Part shown: positions 1-5,220 of the stretch, piece by piece
How positions within the stretch are numbered: the first letter of the stretch is position 1
How the letters are laid out: every line of letters begins with the position of its first letter
Source of the DNA: an uncultured Pseudomonas sp.
GTDB lineage: Bacteria > Pseudomonadota > Gammaproteobacteria > Pseudomonadales > Pseudomonadaceae
Assembly (NCBI RefSeq): GCF_946885885.1
Contig: NZ_CAMPHN010000220.1
Location: 1 to 6,639, forward strand
Direction: 5' to 3'
DNA: 6,639 bases
Position numbers and translations under genes: made by a program
The notes under the pieces: model-generated
Seen by the model: only the letters and a program-made list of their open reading frames with translations
What the model was told of the DNA's origin: nothing
Database searches by the model: none

Positions 1-182
1 ACGGCTTTCGAGTCCAGATCATCCATGCCTTCCTGAGCCAGGCTCTTGCCCATATTCAGGCCGATGCCATAGGAGGCCTTCTGCGCCGGGGTCTCCAGGC
101 TTACTTCCTTGGGCTGCGGATCGCAACCCGCGAGAACCAAGCCAACCAGGGCGACCGCCGCCGCTAAACGATGCTGTTTCAT
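1..182 (-). CDS. FKBP-type peptidyl-prolyl cis-trans isomerase lipoprotein (5' end only)
   Basis: Only the first 60 codons are inside the window; the gene runs off the left edge. The N-terminus is a lipoprotein signal: basic start (MKQHR), a short hydrophobic run, then the lipobox LAGC with the acylated cysteine at residue 20. Residues 32-60 (TPAQKASYGIGLNMGKSLAQ and onward) match the N-terminal dimerisation region of the FkpA/FklB/Mip group of FKBP proline isomerases. These assist folding of envelope proteins, with the catalytic FKBP domain following, here outside the window. The start is ATG at 180-182, with AAGGA 7 nt upstream. The residue after the cysteine is Asp, which in E. coli favours retention in the inner membrane; pseudomonads use partly different rules. 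The 187 nt between this start and tRNA-Asp include an A/T-rich stretch (about 270-325) likely to hold the promoter, but no clear -35/-10 pair stands out. The family is clear; whether it is FklB-, FkpA- or Mip-like cannot be settled from 60 residues. Confidence 0.85.
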   Translation of the reverse strand, partial: MKQHRLAAAVALVGLVLAGCDPQPKEVSLETPAQKASYGIGLNMGKSLAQEGMDDLDSKA

Positions 183-369
183 GCTTATTCCTTGTCCGGT
201 ACGCCCTAGGGCAACGAGTGAAGACGCGAGCTTAGCAGGCTGCCGCGACCAATGGCTACCGCCATACGAACAAGAAAATGCGTATAAGTTCAGGTGTTTA
301 GAAGATAAATGAGGATAAAAAAGCGGATATTGCGAGAAACTGCGAAAGGGGATGAAGCGAGGAGAAAAA

Positions 370-446
370 TGGCGCAGCGGACGGGACTCGAACCCGCGAC
401 CCCCGGCGTGACAGGCCGGTATTCTAACCGACTGAACTACCGCTGC
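370..446 (-). tRNA. tRNA-Asp (anticodon GTC)
   Basis: The minus strand folds as a complete 77-nt tRNA. The 7-bp acceptor stem is GCAGCGG (440-446) with CCGCTGC (374-380). The discriminator is G and the CCA is encoded at 370-372. The anticodon stem CCGGC/GCCGG encloses a loop with anticodon GTC at 410-412, and the T arm carries TTCGAGT. It is the second gene of a tRNA operon, 21 nt downstream of tRNA-Val. Directly after CCA there is a run of five T on the transcribed strand and another of six T at 317-322. I found no convincing hairpin before either, so the termination point is not resolved. Confidence 0.97.
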
Positions 447-467
447 GCGTAACCTCAAAAGCGAGTT

Positions 468-543
468 TGGTGGGTGATGACGGGATCGAACCGCCGACCC
501 TCTGCTTGTAAGGCAGATGCTCTCCCGGCTGAGCTAATCACCC
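468..543 (-). tRNA. tRNA-Val (anticodon TAC)
   Basis: The minus strand gives a complete 76-nt tRNA. The acceptor stem is GGGTGAT (537-543) with ATCACCC (472-478). The discriminator is A and the CCA is encoded at 468-470. The anticodon stem TCTGC/GCAGA holds the loop CTTACAA with anticodon TAC at 508-510. The T loop is TTCGATC. It is the promoter-proximal gene of the Val-Asp operon, about 15 nt downstream of the predicted transcription start. Confidence 0.97.
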
Positions 544-564
544 TTCACTCTCGAAGTGGGGCGC

Positions 565-593
565 ATTCTAGAGAGCCAAACCCACCTTGGCAA
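565..593 (-). promoter_or_regulatory. sigma70 promoter of the tRNA-Val/tRNA-Asp operon
   Basis: On the minus strand, TTGCCA (-35, 588-593) and TAGAAT (-10, 565-570) are separated by exactly 17 nt. An A/T-rich block (601-612, written AAATTTTTTAAA on the minus strand) lies just upstream, where an UP element for the RNA polymerase alpha subunit would sit. The stretch after the -10 box (558-564) is GCGCCCC, a GC-rich discriminator typical of stringently controlled stable-RNA promoters. Predicted start is near 558, about 15 nt before tRNA-Val. Confidence 0.85.
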
Positions 594-642
594 GCACTGT
601 TTTAAAAAATTTCTATCGGTGCGCCAAAGGCTTAGCGCAGGC

Positions 643-671
643 TTGGCCTGAGCCGCCAAGGGGGCAATAAT
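643..671 (+). promoter_or_regulatory. candidate sigma70 promoter of rdgC
   Basis: TTGGCC (643-648, four of six consensus -35 bases) and AATAAT (666-671, five of six -10 bases) are 17 nt apart and point towards rdgC. Transcription would begin near 678, leaving an untranslated leader of about 155 nt that contains the inverted repeat at 693-731. A short inverted repeat, CTTGGC/GCCAAG (642-647 and 655-660), overlaps the -35 box and could be a protein-binding site. The promoter diverges from the tRNA promoter. It is a pattern match only. Confidence 0.45.
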
Positions 672-692
672 GCGCGCTTTGCGTTAACGGCC

Positions 693-731
693 ATACCGCG
701 AGCGGCACGCCGTAAACGCTTCTCGCGGTAT
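693..731. repeat. perfect 10-bp inverted repeat in the rdgC leader
   Basis: ATACCGCGAG (693-702) and CTCGCGGTAT (722-731) are exact reverse complements separated by 19 nt. If the rdgC promoter at 643-671 is right, the repeat lies in the mRNA leader and would fold as a 10-bp hairpin about 100 nt before the start codon. As DNA it could instead be a regulator-binding site. No U tract follows, so it is not an intrinsic terminator. It does not resemble the GTAG-headed repeats elsewhere in the window. Confidence 0.6.
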
Positions 732-788
732 AGCCGCATTCTTTATCCGTCGCTGCGCGCCCCTTCCCCCTCTGAAGGAGAAGGCCTT

Positions 789-795
789 AAGGAGG
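789..795 (+). promoter_or_regulatory. near-perfect Shine-Dalgarno sequence upstream of the rdgC start
   Basis: AAGGAGG here is an excellent ribosome-binding sequence but is poorly placed. It ends 2 nt before an in-frame TTG (798) and 38 nt before the conserved ATG (834). The ATG has its own weaker GGAG at 818-821, 12 nt upstream. The strong site may act as a ribosome standby site, or may support a TTG start adding 12 residues to RdgC. Confidence 0.35.
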
Positions 796-833
796 CGTTG
801 CCCGGCGACTTTCACCTGGAGTATCACCCCCTC

Positions 834-1754
834 ATGTGGTTTCGTAATCTGCTGGTCTACCGCCTTACCCAGAACATCCCTTTCGATGCCGAGGCTCTCG
901 AAGCGGCATTGGCGGCAAAACCGGCGCGCGCCTGCGCCAGCCAGGAGCTGACCACCTATGGGTTTATCGCCCCGTTCGGCAAGGGCGGCGACGCGCCGTT
1001 GGTGCATGTCAGCGGCGACTTCCTGCTGATCGCCGCACGTAAAGAAGAACGTATCCTGCCTGGCAGTGTGGTGCGCGATGCGCTGAAGGAGAAGGTCGAC
1101 GAGATCGAAGCCGAGCAAATGCGCAAGGTCTACAAGAAGGAACGCGACCAGCTCAAAGACGAGATCGTGCAGACCTTCCTGCCGCGTGCCTTTATCCGCA
1201 AATCCGCCACCTTCGCCGCCATCGCGCCTAAGCAGGGCCTGATCCTGGTCGACTCGGCCAGCGCCAAGCGCGCCGAAGACCTGCTCTCCACCCTGCGTGA
1301 AGCCATCGGCTCGCTGCCGATACGCCCGCTGACCGTGAAGATCGCCCCGAGCGCGACCCTGACCGACTGGGTCAAGACCCAGCAAGCCGCCGCCGATTTC
1401 CACGTGCTGGACGAGTGCGAACTGCGCGACACCCACGAGGACGGCGGCGTGGTGCGCTGCAAGCGCCAAGACCTGACCAGCGACGAAATCCAGCTGCACA
1501 TGACCTCGGGCAAGCAGGTCACCCTGCTGTCGCTGGCCTGGCAGGACAAGCTGTCGTTCATGCTCGACGACAAATTGGTGATCAAGCGCCTGCGCTTCGA
1601 AGACCTGCTACAAGATCAAGCCGAACAGGACGGCGGCGACGATGCCCTCGGCCAGCAGGACGCCAGCTTCACCCTGATGATGCTGACCCTGGTCGACTTC
1701 CTCCCGGCGCTGTTCGAAGCCCTGGGCGGCGAAGAGATTCCGCAGGGGATCTAA
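834..1754 (+). CDS. rdgC: RdgC, recombination-associated DNA-binding protein
   Basis: This encodes 306 residues, the usual size for RdgC. RdgC is a dimeric ring protein that encircles DNA without sequence preference and restrains RecA-driven strand exchange. Recognisable blocks match E. coli RdgC along its length: [11 protein letters not shown] at 1-11, ARKEERILP at 68-76, LPRAF at 116-120, [17 protein letters not shown] at 139-155, and [17 protein letters not shown] at 202-218. The middle (about 87-111) is a charged helical stretch rich in Lys and Glu. I chose the ATG at 834 because the family N-terminus begins there; an in-frame TTG at 798 would add 12 residues not seen in the family. The gene is alone on the plus strand, divergent from the tRNA operon and convergent with the MFS-acyltransferase gene. 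It ends in TAA followed by a strong hairpin terminator, so it appears monocistronic. No frameshift or truncation is visible. Confidence 0.97.
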   Translation: MWFRNLLVYRLTQNIPFDAEALEAALAAKPARACASQELTTYGFIAPFGKGGDAPLVHVSGDFLLIAARKEERILPGSVVRDALKEKVDEIEAEQMRKVYKKERDQLKDEIVQTFLPRAFIRKSATFAAIAPKQGLILVDSASAKRAEDLLSTLREAIGSLPIRPLTVKIAPSATLTDWVKTQQAAADFHVLDECELRDTHEDGGVVRCKRQDLTSDEIQLHMTSGKQVTLLSLAWQDKLSFMLDDKLVIKRLRFEDLLQDQAEQDGGDDALGQQDASFTLMMLTLVDFLPALFEALGGEEIPQGI

Positions 1755-1765
1755 GCCCTGCCAGG

Positions 1766-1800
1766 CACAAAAAACCGCTCAGTGAGCGGTTTTTTTGTGC
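1766..1800. terminator. Rho-independent terminator of rdgC, possibly bidirectional
   Basis: A 7-bp GC-rich stem, ACCGCTC (1774-1780) with GAGCGGT (1784-1790), has a 3-nt loop. It is preceded by six A and followed by seven T; GCAC and GTGC at the outer ends can extend the stem. It begins 11 nt after the rdgC stop codon. Because the A run lies opposite the T run, the minus strand reads as a terminator too. It could therefore also stop transcripts of the convergent MFS-acyltransferase gene, which ends at 1912. Confidence 0.92.
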
Positions 1801-1814
1801 GTTGAAACAGCCTC

Positions 1815-1883
1815 GTAGCCCGGATGCAATCCGGGGAGTGATGTTAAAGCCGCCACCGCTGCCCCGGATTGCATCCGGGTTAC
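1815..1883. repeat. REPIN copy 1 (inverted pair of GTAG-headed REP sequences)
   Basis: Two 22-nt arms in opposite orientation (1815-1836 and 1862-1883) surround a 25-nt centre. Each arm has the REP layout: a four-base head, GTAG, then the palindrome CCCGGAT-GCA-ATCCGGG plus a final G. The right arm matches the left except at 1880, where its head reads GTAA instead of GTAG on the minus strand. The element sits in the gap between the converging ends of rdgC and the MFS-acyltransferase gene, beyond the rdgC terminator. REP sequences of this form are moved by RAYT (REP-associated tyrosine) transposases encoded elsewhere in the genome; none is in this window. Confidence 0.9.
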
Positions 1884-1911
1884 CAAAGCGCCCTCCGGCT
1901 ACGTCCGCGCG

Positions 1912-3786
1912 CTAACGCACCTCACCACGCAACTCGGCCACCTGCGCCTGCAACACCTGGCGCTTGGCCGCCTCGGCGGCGATAGGCGCGCCGGCCACCA
2001 GCACGATGCGCGACCACAGCCGTTTGAAGAAGCCCTTATGCGGGTCGCGACTGAAGAAGCTGCCCCACAGCCCCTGTAGTGCGAGAGGGATTACCGGCAC
2101 CGGGTTCTCCTCAAGGATGCGCTCCACCCCGCTCTTGAACTCGTTGATCTCGCCATCGGCGGTCAACTTACCTTCAGGGAAAATACACACCAGCTCGCCG
2201 TTACGCAGGTACTCGGCAATTTTCTTGAACGCCGCCTCGTAGATCAGCGGGTCCTCGTTGCGCCCGGCAATCGGCACGGTACCGGCGGTGCGGAAGATGA
2301 AATTGAGCACCGGCAGGTTGTAGATCTTGTAGTACATGACGAAGCGTATCGGCCGACGCACCGCCCCGCCGATCAACAACGCATCGACGAAAGACACGTG
2401 ATTGCATACCAGCACCGCCGCGCCGTCGTCGGGAATGGCGTCCAGGCCCTTATGTTCGACCCGGTACATCGAGTGGCCGAGCAGCCAGATCATGAAACGC
2501 ATGCTGAACTCGGGGACGATCTTGAAGATGTAGGTATTGACCGCGATGTTCATCAGCGATGCGGCAAGGAACAGCTGCGGGATCGACAGCTCGGCCAGGC
2601 TCAGGAACAAGATGGAGACGATCGCCGACACCACCATGAACAGCGCATTGAGGATGTTGTTGGCGGCGATCACCCGCGCCCGCTCATGCTCGGCGGTACG
2701 CGACTGGATCAGGGCGTACAGCGGCACTATGTAAAAGCCGCCGAATACGCCGATACCGAGGATCGAACCGAGAATCCACCAGGCCTGCGGCTGGCTCAGC
2801 ACCGCCAACCAATCATGCGCCAGCTCGGCTTGCACGAAGCCGCCCGAATGCCACCAGAGCATGATGCCGAACAGCGACAGACCGGCAGAGCCGAACGGTA
2901 CCAGACCGATTTCCACTTTATGCCCGCTCATCCGTTCGCAGAGCATCGAGCCCAGGGCGATGCCCACGGAAAACACGGTGAGGATCAGGGTCACCACGCT
3001 TTCGTCGCCATGCAGCCATTCTTTGGCATAGGCGGGAATCTGCGTCAGGTAGATGGCACCGAGAAACCAGAACCAGGAATTGCCGACCAGCGAACGCGAC
3101 ACCGCAGGACGCTGGCCCAGGCCGAGCTTCATGGTCAGCCAGGACTGACGGAAGATGTTCCAGTCCAGCTTCAACTCCGGCAGCCCCGCCGCCGCTGCGG
3201 GAATCGCGCGACTGGCCAGGTAGCCGAGCACCGCCACCAGCACGATGGAGCTGGCGACGATGCCGGCATAGGCGCTGCTGGCCATCATGATGCCCGCACC
3301 TATGGTACCGGCGAGAATCGCCAGGAAAGTGCCCATCTCCACCAGGGCGTTGCCGCCGACCAGCTCTTCTTCGTGCAGGTGCTGCGGCAGAATCGAATAT
3401 TTAACCGGGCCGAACAGCGCCGACTGGGTGCCCATGGCGAACAGCACCAGCAGCATCAACGGCAAGTTGTCCAGCAACACCCCGGCGGCGCCGGTGAGCA
3501 TGATCAGGATTTCGGCGAATTTGATCTTGCGGATCAGGCCGTCCTTGGCGAACTTCTCGCCGAACTGCCCGCCGAGGGCCGAGAACAGGAAGAACGGCAG
3601 GATAAACAGCAGCGCGCAGAGATTGACCAGCAAATCGCGGTCGGCACTCACCGCCAGCTTGAACAGAATCGCCAGAATCAGCGACTGCTTGAAAATATTG
3701 TCGTTGAAGGCGCCGAGCAATTGGGTGATGAAGAACGGCAAGAAATGCTTTTTGCCGAGCAAGGCGAATTGGGATTGTTCGGTCAT
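1912..3786 (-). CDS. LplT-like MFS transporter fused to a PlsC-type glycerophospholipid acyltransferase
   Basis: A 624-residue protein with two parts. Residues about 10-425 form a 12-helix major facilitator domain with LplT-family signatures: GAFNDNIFKQSL at 25-36, GPVKYSIL at 126-133, and GVFGGFYIVPLYALIQ at 346-361. LplT flips lysophospholipids across the inner membrane. Residues about 440-600 are a PlsC-type acyltransferase with catalytic NHVSFVD (His463, Asp468), the block GTVPIAGR at 502-509, FPEGKLT at 536-542 (Glu538, Gly539), and VPVIPLALQG at 563-572. A likely role is to import lysophospholipid and re-acylate it at the inner face of the inner membrane. In E. coli this takes LplT plus the separate Aas protein, whose acyl-ACP synthetase domain is missing here. 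I chose ATG 3784-3786 because family homology starts there; a GTG at 3858 would add 24 non-conserved residues. The ribosome-binding site is weak. The gene stands alone, separated from azlD by 281 nt holding repeats. Confidence 0.88.
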   Translation of the reverse strand: MTEQSQFALLGKKHFLPFFITQLLGAFNDNIFKQSLILAILFKLAVSADRDLLVNLCALLFILPFFLFSALGGQFGEKFAKDGLIRKIKFAEILIMLTGAAGVLLDNLPLMLLVLFAMGTQSALFGPVKYSILPQHLHEEELVGGNALVEMGTFLAILAGTIGAGIMMASSAYAGIVASSIVLVAVLGYLASRAIPAAAAGLPELKLDWNIFRQSWLTMKLGLGQRPAVSRSLVGNSWFWFLGAIYLTQIPAYAKEWLHGDESVVTLILTVFSVGIALGSMLCERMSGHKVEIGLVPFGSAGLSLFGIMLWWHSGGFVQAELAHDWLAVLSQPQAWWILGSILGIGVFGGFYIVPLYALIQSRTAEHERARVIAANNILNALFMVVSAIVSILFLSLAELSIPQLFLAASLMNIAVNTYIFKIVPEFSMRFMIWLLGHSMYRVEHKGLDAIPDDGAAVLVCNHVSFVDALLIGGAVRRPIRFVMYYKIYNLPVLNFIFRTAGTVPIAGRNEDPLIYEAAFKKIAEYLRNGELVCIFPEGKLTADGEINEFKSGVERILEENPVPVIPLALQGLWGSFFSRDPHKGFFKRLWSRIVLVAGAPIAAEAAKRQVLQAQVAELRGEVR

Positions 3787-3902
3787 CGTCCGTGTACCTG
3801 TCCGTAAGGCTGACTGGGGCGTTGAGCATTGGACTGCAAGATGCAGTGGCAAAGCCACAGGTATCGACGATTTTTGCCGCTATTTTTCAGATTACGCTGC
3901 TT

Positions 3903-3932
3903 GTTGGGCTTCGTGCCTCAGCGCCAACCTAC
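3903..3932 (-). repeat. single REP-like element of a second sequence class
   Basis: On the minus strand the element starts with the head GTAG (3929-3932), followed by an imperfect palindrome. GTTGG pairs with CCAAC, one C is bulged, and GCT pairs with AGC, giving an 8-bp stem over a 9-nt loop. GTAG plus an imperfect palindrome is the REP layout, but the stem sequence is unrelated to the three REPINs. I recall very similar sequences as dispersed repeats in Pseudomonas genomes, but cannot check copy number here. It lies about 117 nt upstream of the MFS-acyltransferase start, in that gene's leader or promoter region. Confidence 0.65.
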
Positions 3933-3951
3933 AGGTTGCAATCTCAACCTG
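3925..3951. repeat. overlapping alternative hairpins next to the second-class REP
   Basis: CAGGTTG (3932-3938) and CAACCTG (3945-3951) form a perfect 7-bp stem with a 6-nt loop. The first arm can instead pair with CAACCT at 3925-3930, part of the neighbouring REP-like stem. The two folds are mutually exclusive. On the minus strand they would be transcribed towards the MFS-acyltransferase gene if its promoter lies upstream of 3951, which I could not establish. Confidence 0.5.
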
Positions 3952-3982
3952 CTGTGCGGCGGTAAGCCAAACGCTGGCGTTG

Positions 3983-4051
3983 GTAGCCCGGATGCAATCC
4001 GGGGAAAATGCGCCGAGGCCAATACCGCTCCCCGGATTTCCTCCGGGCTAT
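3983..4051. repeat. REPIN copy 2 (right arm degenerate)
   Basis: The left arm (3983-4004) is identical to the left arm of copy 1, including head GTAG and palindrome CCCGGAT-GCA-ATCCGGG. The right arm (4030-4051) read on the minus strand has head ATAG and palindrome CCCGGAGGAAATCCGGG. That is three differences, leaving a 6-bp stem with a 5-nt loop. The centre is 25 nt, as in copy 1, but its sequence is mostly different. It lies 16 nt beyond the azlD stop codon, between azlD and the MFS-acyltransferase gene. It has no T tract, so any effect on azlD mRNA would be 3'-end protection rather than intrinsic termination. Confidence 0.88.
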
Positions 4052-4067
4052 GAAGTGCGCCGGCGAA

Positions 4068-4397
4068 TCAGACCGGCAATTGCCCCAAAGCCCAGCGCAA
4101 AACGAAAAACACCAGAAATCCACCACCGATGGTCGCCAGCAGATTGCGGCTCAGCGCGGCGATGGCGATGGCCGCCAACCCCGCCAGCAGATAGGCGTTA
4201 TCCAGGTTGAAAGCCCAGTGCTGGCCGTCGGGGATCAGCATGCCCGGTACTACGATGGCGGTGAGCACCGCGGTCGGCACATAGTGCAAACCCTGGCGCA
4301 CCAGCGGCGGAAAGCGCAGATCGGGAAAGGCGAACAGGCTGTAGCGCGTGCCGAAGGTGATCGCCAACATGCCGAGAATCAGGATCCAGTTTTCCAT
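4068..4397 (-). CDS. azlD: AzlD, small subunit of a branched-chain amino acid exporter
   Basis: A 109-residue, very hydrophobic protein of typical AzlD length with about four membrane segments (near 4-20, 38-55, 67-83 and 86-101). Family features include MENWILILGMLAITFGTRYS at the N-terminus and YVPTAVLTAIVVP at 39-51. With AzlC it forms the inner-membrane exporter known as AzlCD in Bacillus, BrnFE in Corynebacterium and YgaZH in E. coli. These export valine, leucine, isoleucine and some analogues. The start overlaps the azlC stop by one base (TGATG), and AGGAGG lies 7 nt upstream inside the azlC end (4405-4410). The two are therefore co-transcribed and probably translationally coupled. A longer open frame extends upstream in the azlC region, but it is overlap; homology starts at MENW. 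Confidence 0.93.
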   Translation of the reverse strand: MENWILILGMLAITFGTRYSLFAFPDLRFPPLVRQGLHYVPTAVLTAIVVPGMLIPDGQHWAFNLDNAYLLAGLAAIAIAALSRNLLATIGGGFLVFFVLRWALGQLPV

Positions 4398-5110
4398 CAG
4401 ACCACCTCCTCGTCGACAGGCGCCATGGCCTGTCGCTCCAGCGCCACGCCGACGACGATACCGCTGAACGCCGCGGCGAGCAGACCGAGCTTGTAAGGCA
4501 ACTCGTGACACACCAACGCCACCGCGGCGGCGGCGAGCGCCGCGGCCACCTGGGGGCGATTGCGCAGCATGGGCACGACTATGCCGATAAAGGTCGCCAG
4601 CATGGCGAAGTCCAGCCCCCAGGCGCCGAGGTTCGGCACGTTCTGGCCGAAGATCACCCCGACCAGGGTGCACAGCTGCCAATTCACATACATCGCCAGG
4701 GCGGCGCCGAGAAAGTACCAGTGCTTGTTCGGCGACGCGTCCAGTTCCGCATAGCGGTGCTGCACCACGGCGTAGGCCTCGTCGGTCAGCCAGAACGCCA
4801 AGGGCACCCGCCAGCGCGCGGGCAGGTGGCGCACGAAAGGTTGCAAGCTGGCGCTATAGAGCGCATGACGCAGATTGACCACCGCGGTGGTCAATAACAG
4901 CACCGCCAGCCCCACCCCGGCACCGAGCAAGCTGAGCGCGATGAATTGCGCGGAACCGGCGAACACCAGCAACGACATGCCGAGGGTTTGCCAGACGGAC
5001 AGTCCCGCGGCCCCGGCCAGGCTGCCGAAAATGATGCCGAACGGAATGGCGCCGAGCAGCATCGGCAACATGTCGCGGGCGCCTTGGGTGAATTCTTGCG
5101 AGCGGGTCAT
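4397..5110 (-). CDS. azlC: AzlC, large subunit of a branched-chain amino acid exporter
   Basis: A 237-residue membrane protein, the usual AzlC/YgaZ length. Conserved blocks are IPFGIIFGSLAGAAGLS (22-38), FAGSAQFIALSLLGAG (50-65), NLRHALYSASLQPF (79-92) and FWLTDEAYAV (106-115). Further membrane segments lie near 130-155, 163-182, 187-203 and 207-225. It pairs with AzlD for export of branched-chain amino acids across the inner membrane. Start ATG 5108-5110 has GGAGG 7 nt upstream (5118-5122). The gene is first in the azlCD pair, 174 nt downstream of the araC-family gene on the same strand. That gap holds REPIN copy 3, a short hairpin and a tiny open frame. No strong promoter is visible in the gap, so read-through from araC or a weak or activator-dependent promoter is possible. 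Exact substrate is inferred from the family. Confidence 0.95.
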   Translation of the reverse strand: MTRSQEFTQGARDMLPMLLGAIPFGIIFGSLAGAAGLSVWQTLGMSLLVFAGSAQFIALSLLGAGVGLAVLLLTTAVVNLRHALYSASLQPFVRHLPARWRVPLAFWLTDEAYAVVQHRYAELDASPNKHWYFLGAALAMYVNWQLCTLVGVIFGQNVPNLGAWGLDFAMLATFIGIVVPMLRNRPQVAAALAAAAVALVCHELPYKLGLLAAAFSGIVVGVALERQAMAPVDEEVV

Positions 5111-5134
5111 GGGTAATCCTCCAGACCCGCAAGG

Positions 5135-5176
5135 CTAGCGTGGCACGGGGATGTCGTCTTGAACGATCTTGCGCAT
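5135..5176 (-). CDS. possible 13-codon leader ORF upstream of azlC
   Basis: The frame ATG to TAG encodes MRKIVQDDIPVPR, with AAGAAGG ending 3 nt before the ATG, which is close spacing. It ends 24 nt before the azlC start codon. Four of 13 residues are Ile or Val, which would fit a sensor of the exporter's own substrates. The Ile/Val codons are not in a tight run, however, and no terminator/antiterminator fold is visible between it and azlC. It may be chance. Confidence 0.15.
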   Translation of the reverse strand: MRKIVQDDIPVPR

Positions 5177-5203
5177 GGACCTTCTTGTAATCAGGGTGCC
5201 GGC

Positions 5204-5219
5204 CGTGCGCGAACGCACG
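5204..5219. repeat. 6-bp hairpin with UUCG loop abutting REPIN copy 3
   Basis: CGTGCG and CGCACG pair perfectly around a 4-nt loop that reads TTCG on the minus strand and CGAA on the plus strand. The element ends one base before the REPIN begins. In an araC-azlC transcript it would follow the REPIN, and no T run comes after it, so it is not an intrinsic terminator. It could stabilise RNA ends or be incidental. Confidence 0.5.
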
Positions 5220-5220
5220 T

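Noticed and set aside
109..312. Plus-strand open frame of 67 codons near the left edge
   Set aside because: It overlaps the FKBP lipoprotein gene in antisense, and its remaining part lies in A/T-rich non-coding DNA. No homology pattern is seen.
323..369. Terminator hairpin after tRNA-Asp
   Set aside because: T runs are present on the minus strand at 365-369 and 317-322, but I could not find a stable stem before either, so no terminator is claimed.
684..1499. Minus-strand open frame of 271 codons opposite rdgC
   Set aside because: It is a shadow of rdgC, which is unmistakable on the plus strand. The frame also runs through the rdgC leader and its inverted repeat.
1884..1911. Further GTAG-headed REP next to REPIN copy 1
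   Set aside because: The minus strand contains GTAGCCGGAGGG here, but no palindrome follows the head, so there is no REP structure to support.
2398..3807. Plus-strand open frame of 469 codons
   Set aside because: It is antisense to the MFS-acyltransferase gene. Its product is rich in Gln, His, Arg and Asp with no domain pattern, as expected from the mirror of a GC-rich membrane-protein gene.
3787..3858. Upstream GTG start adding 24 residues to the MFS-acyltransferase protein
   Set aside because: No ribosome-binding site precedes the GTG, and the added residues do not look like the N-terminus of this family, which begins at MTEQSQFALLGKKHF.
3983..4051. REPIN as an intrinsic terminator for azlD
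   Set aside because: The hairpins are GC-rich, but no T run follows on either strand, so it lacks the defining feature of a Rho-independent terminator.
3287..4210. Plus-strand open frame of 307 codons
   Set aside because: It spans antisense to the transporter, the REP-rich gap and the 3' end of azlD, so it cannot be one gene; composition is random-looking.
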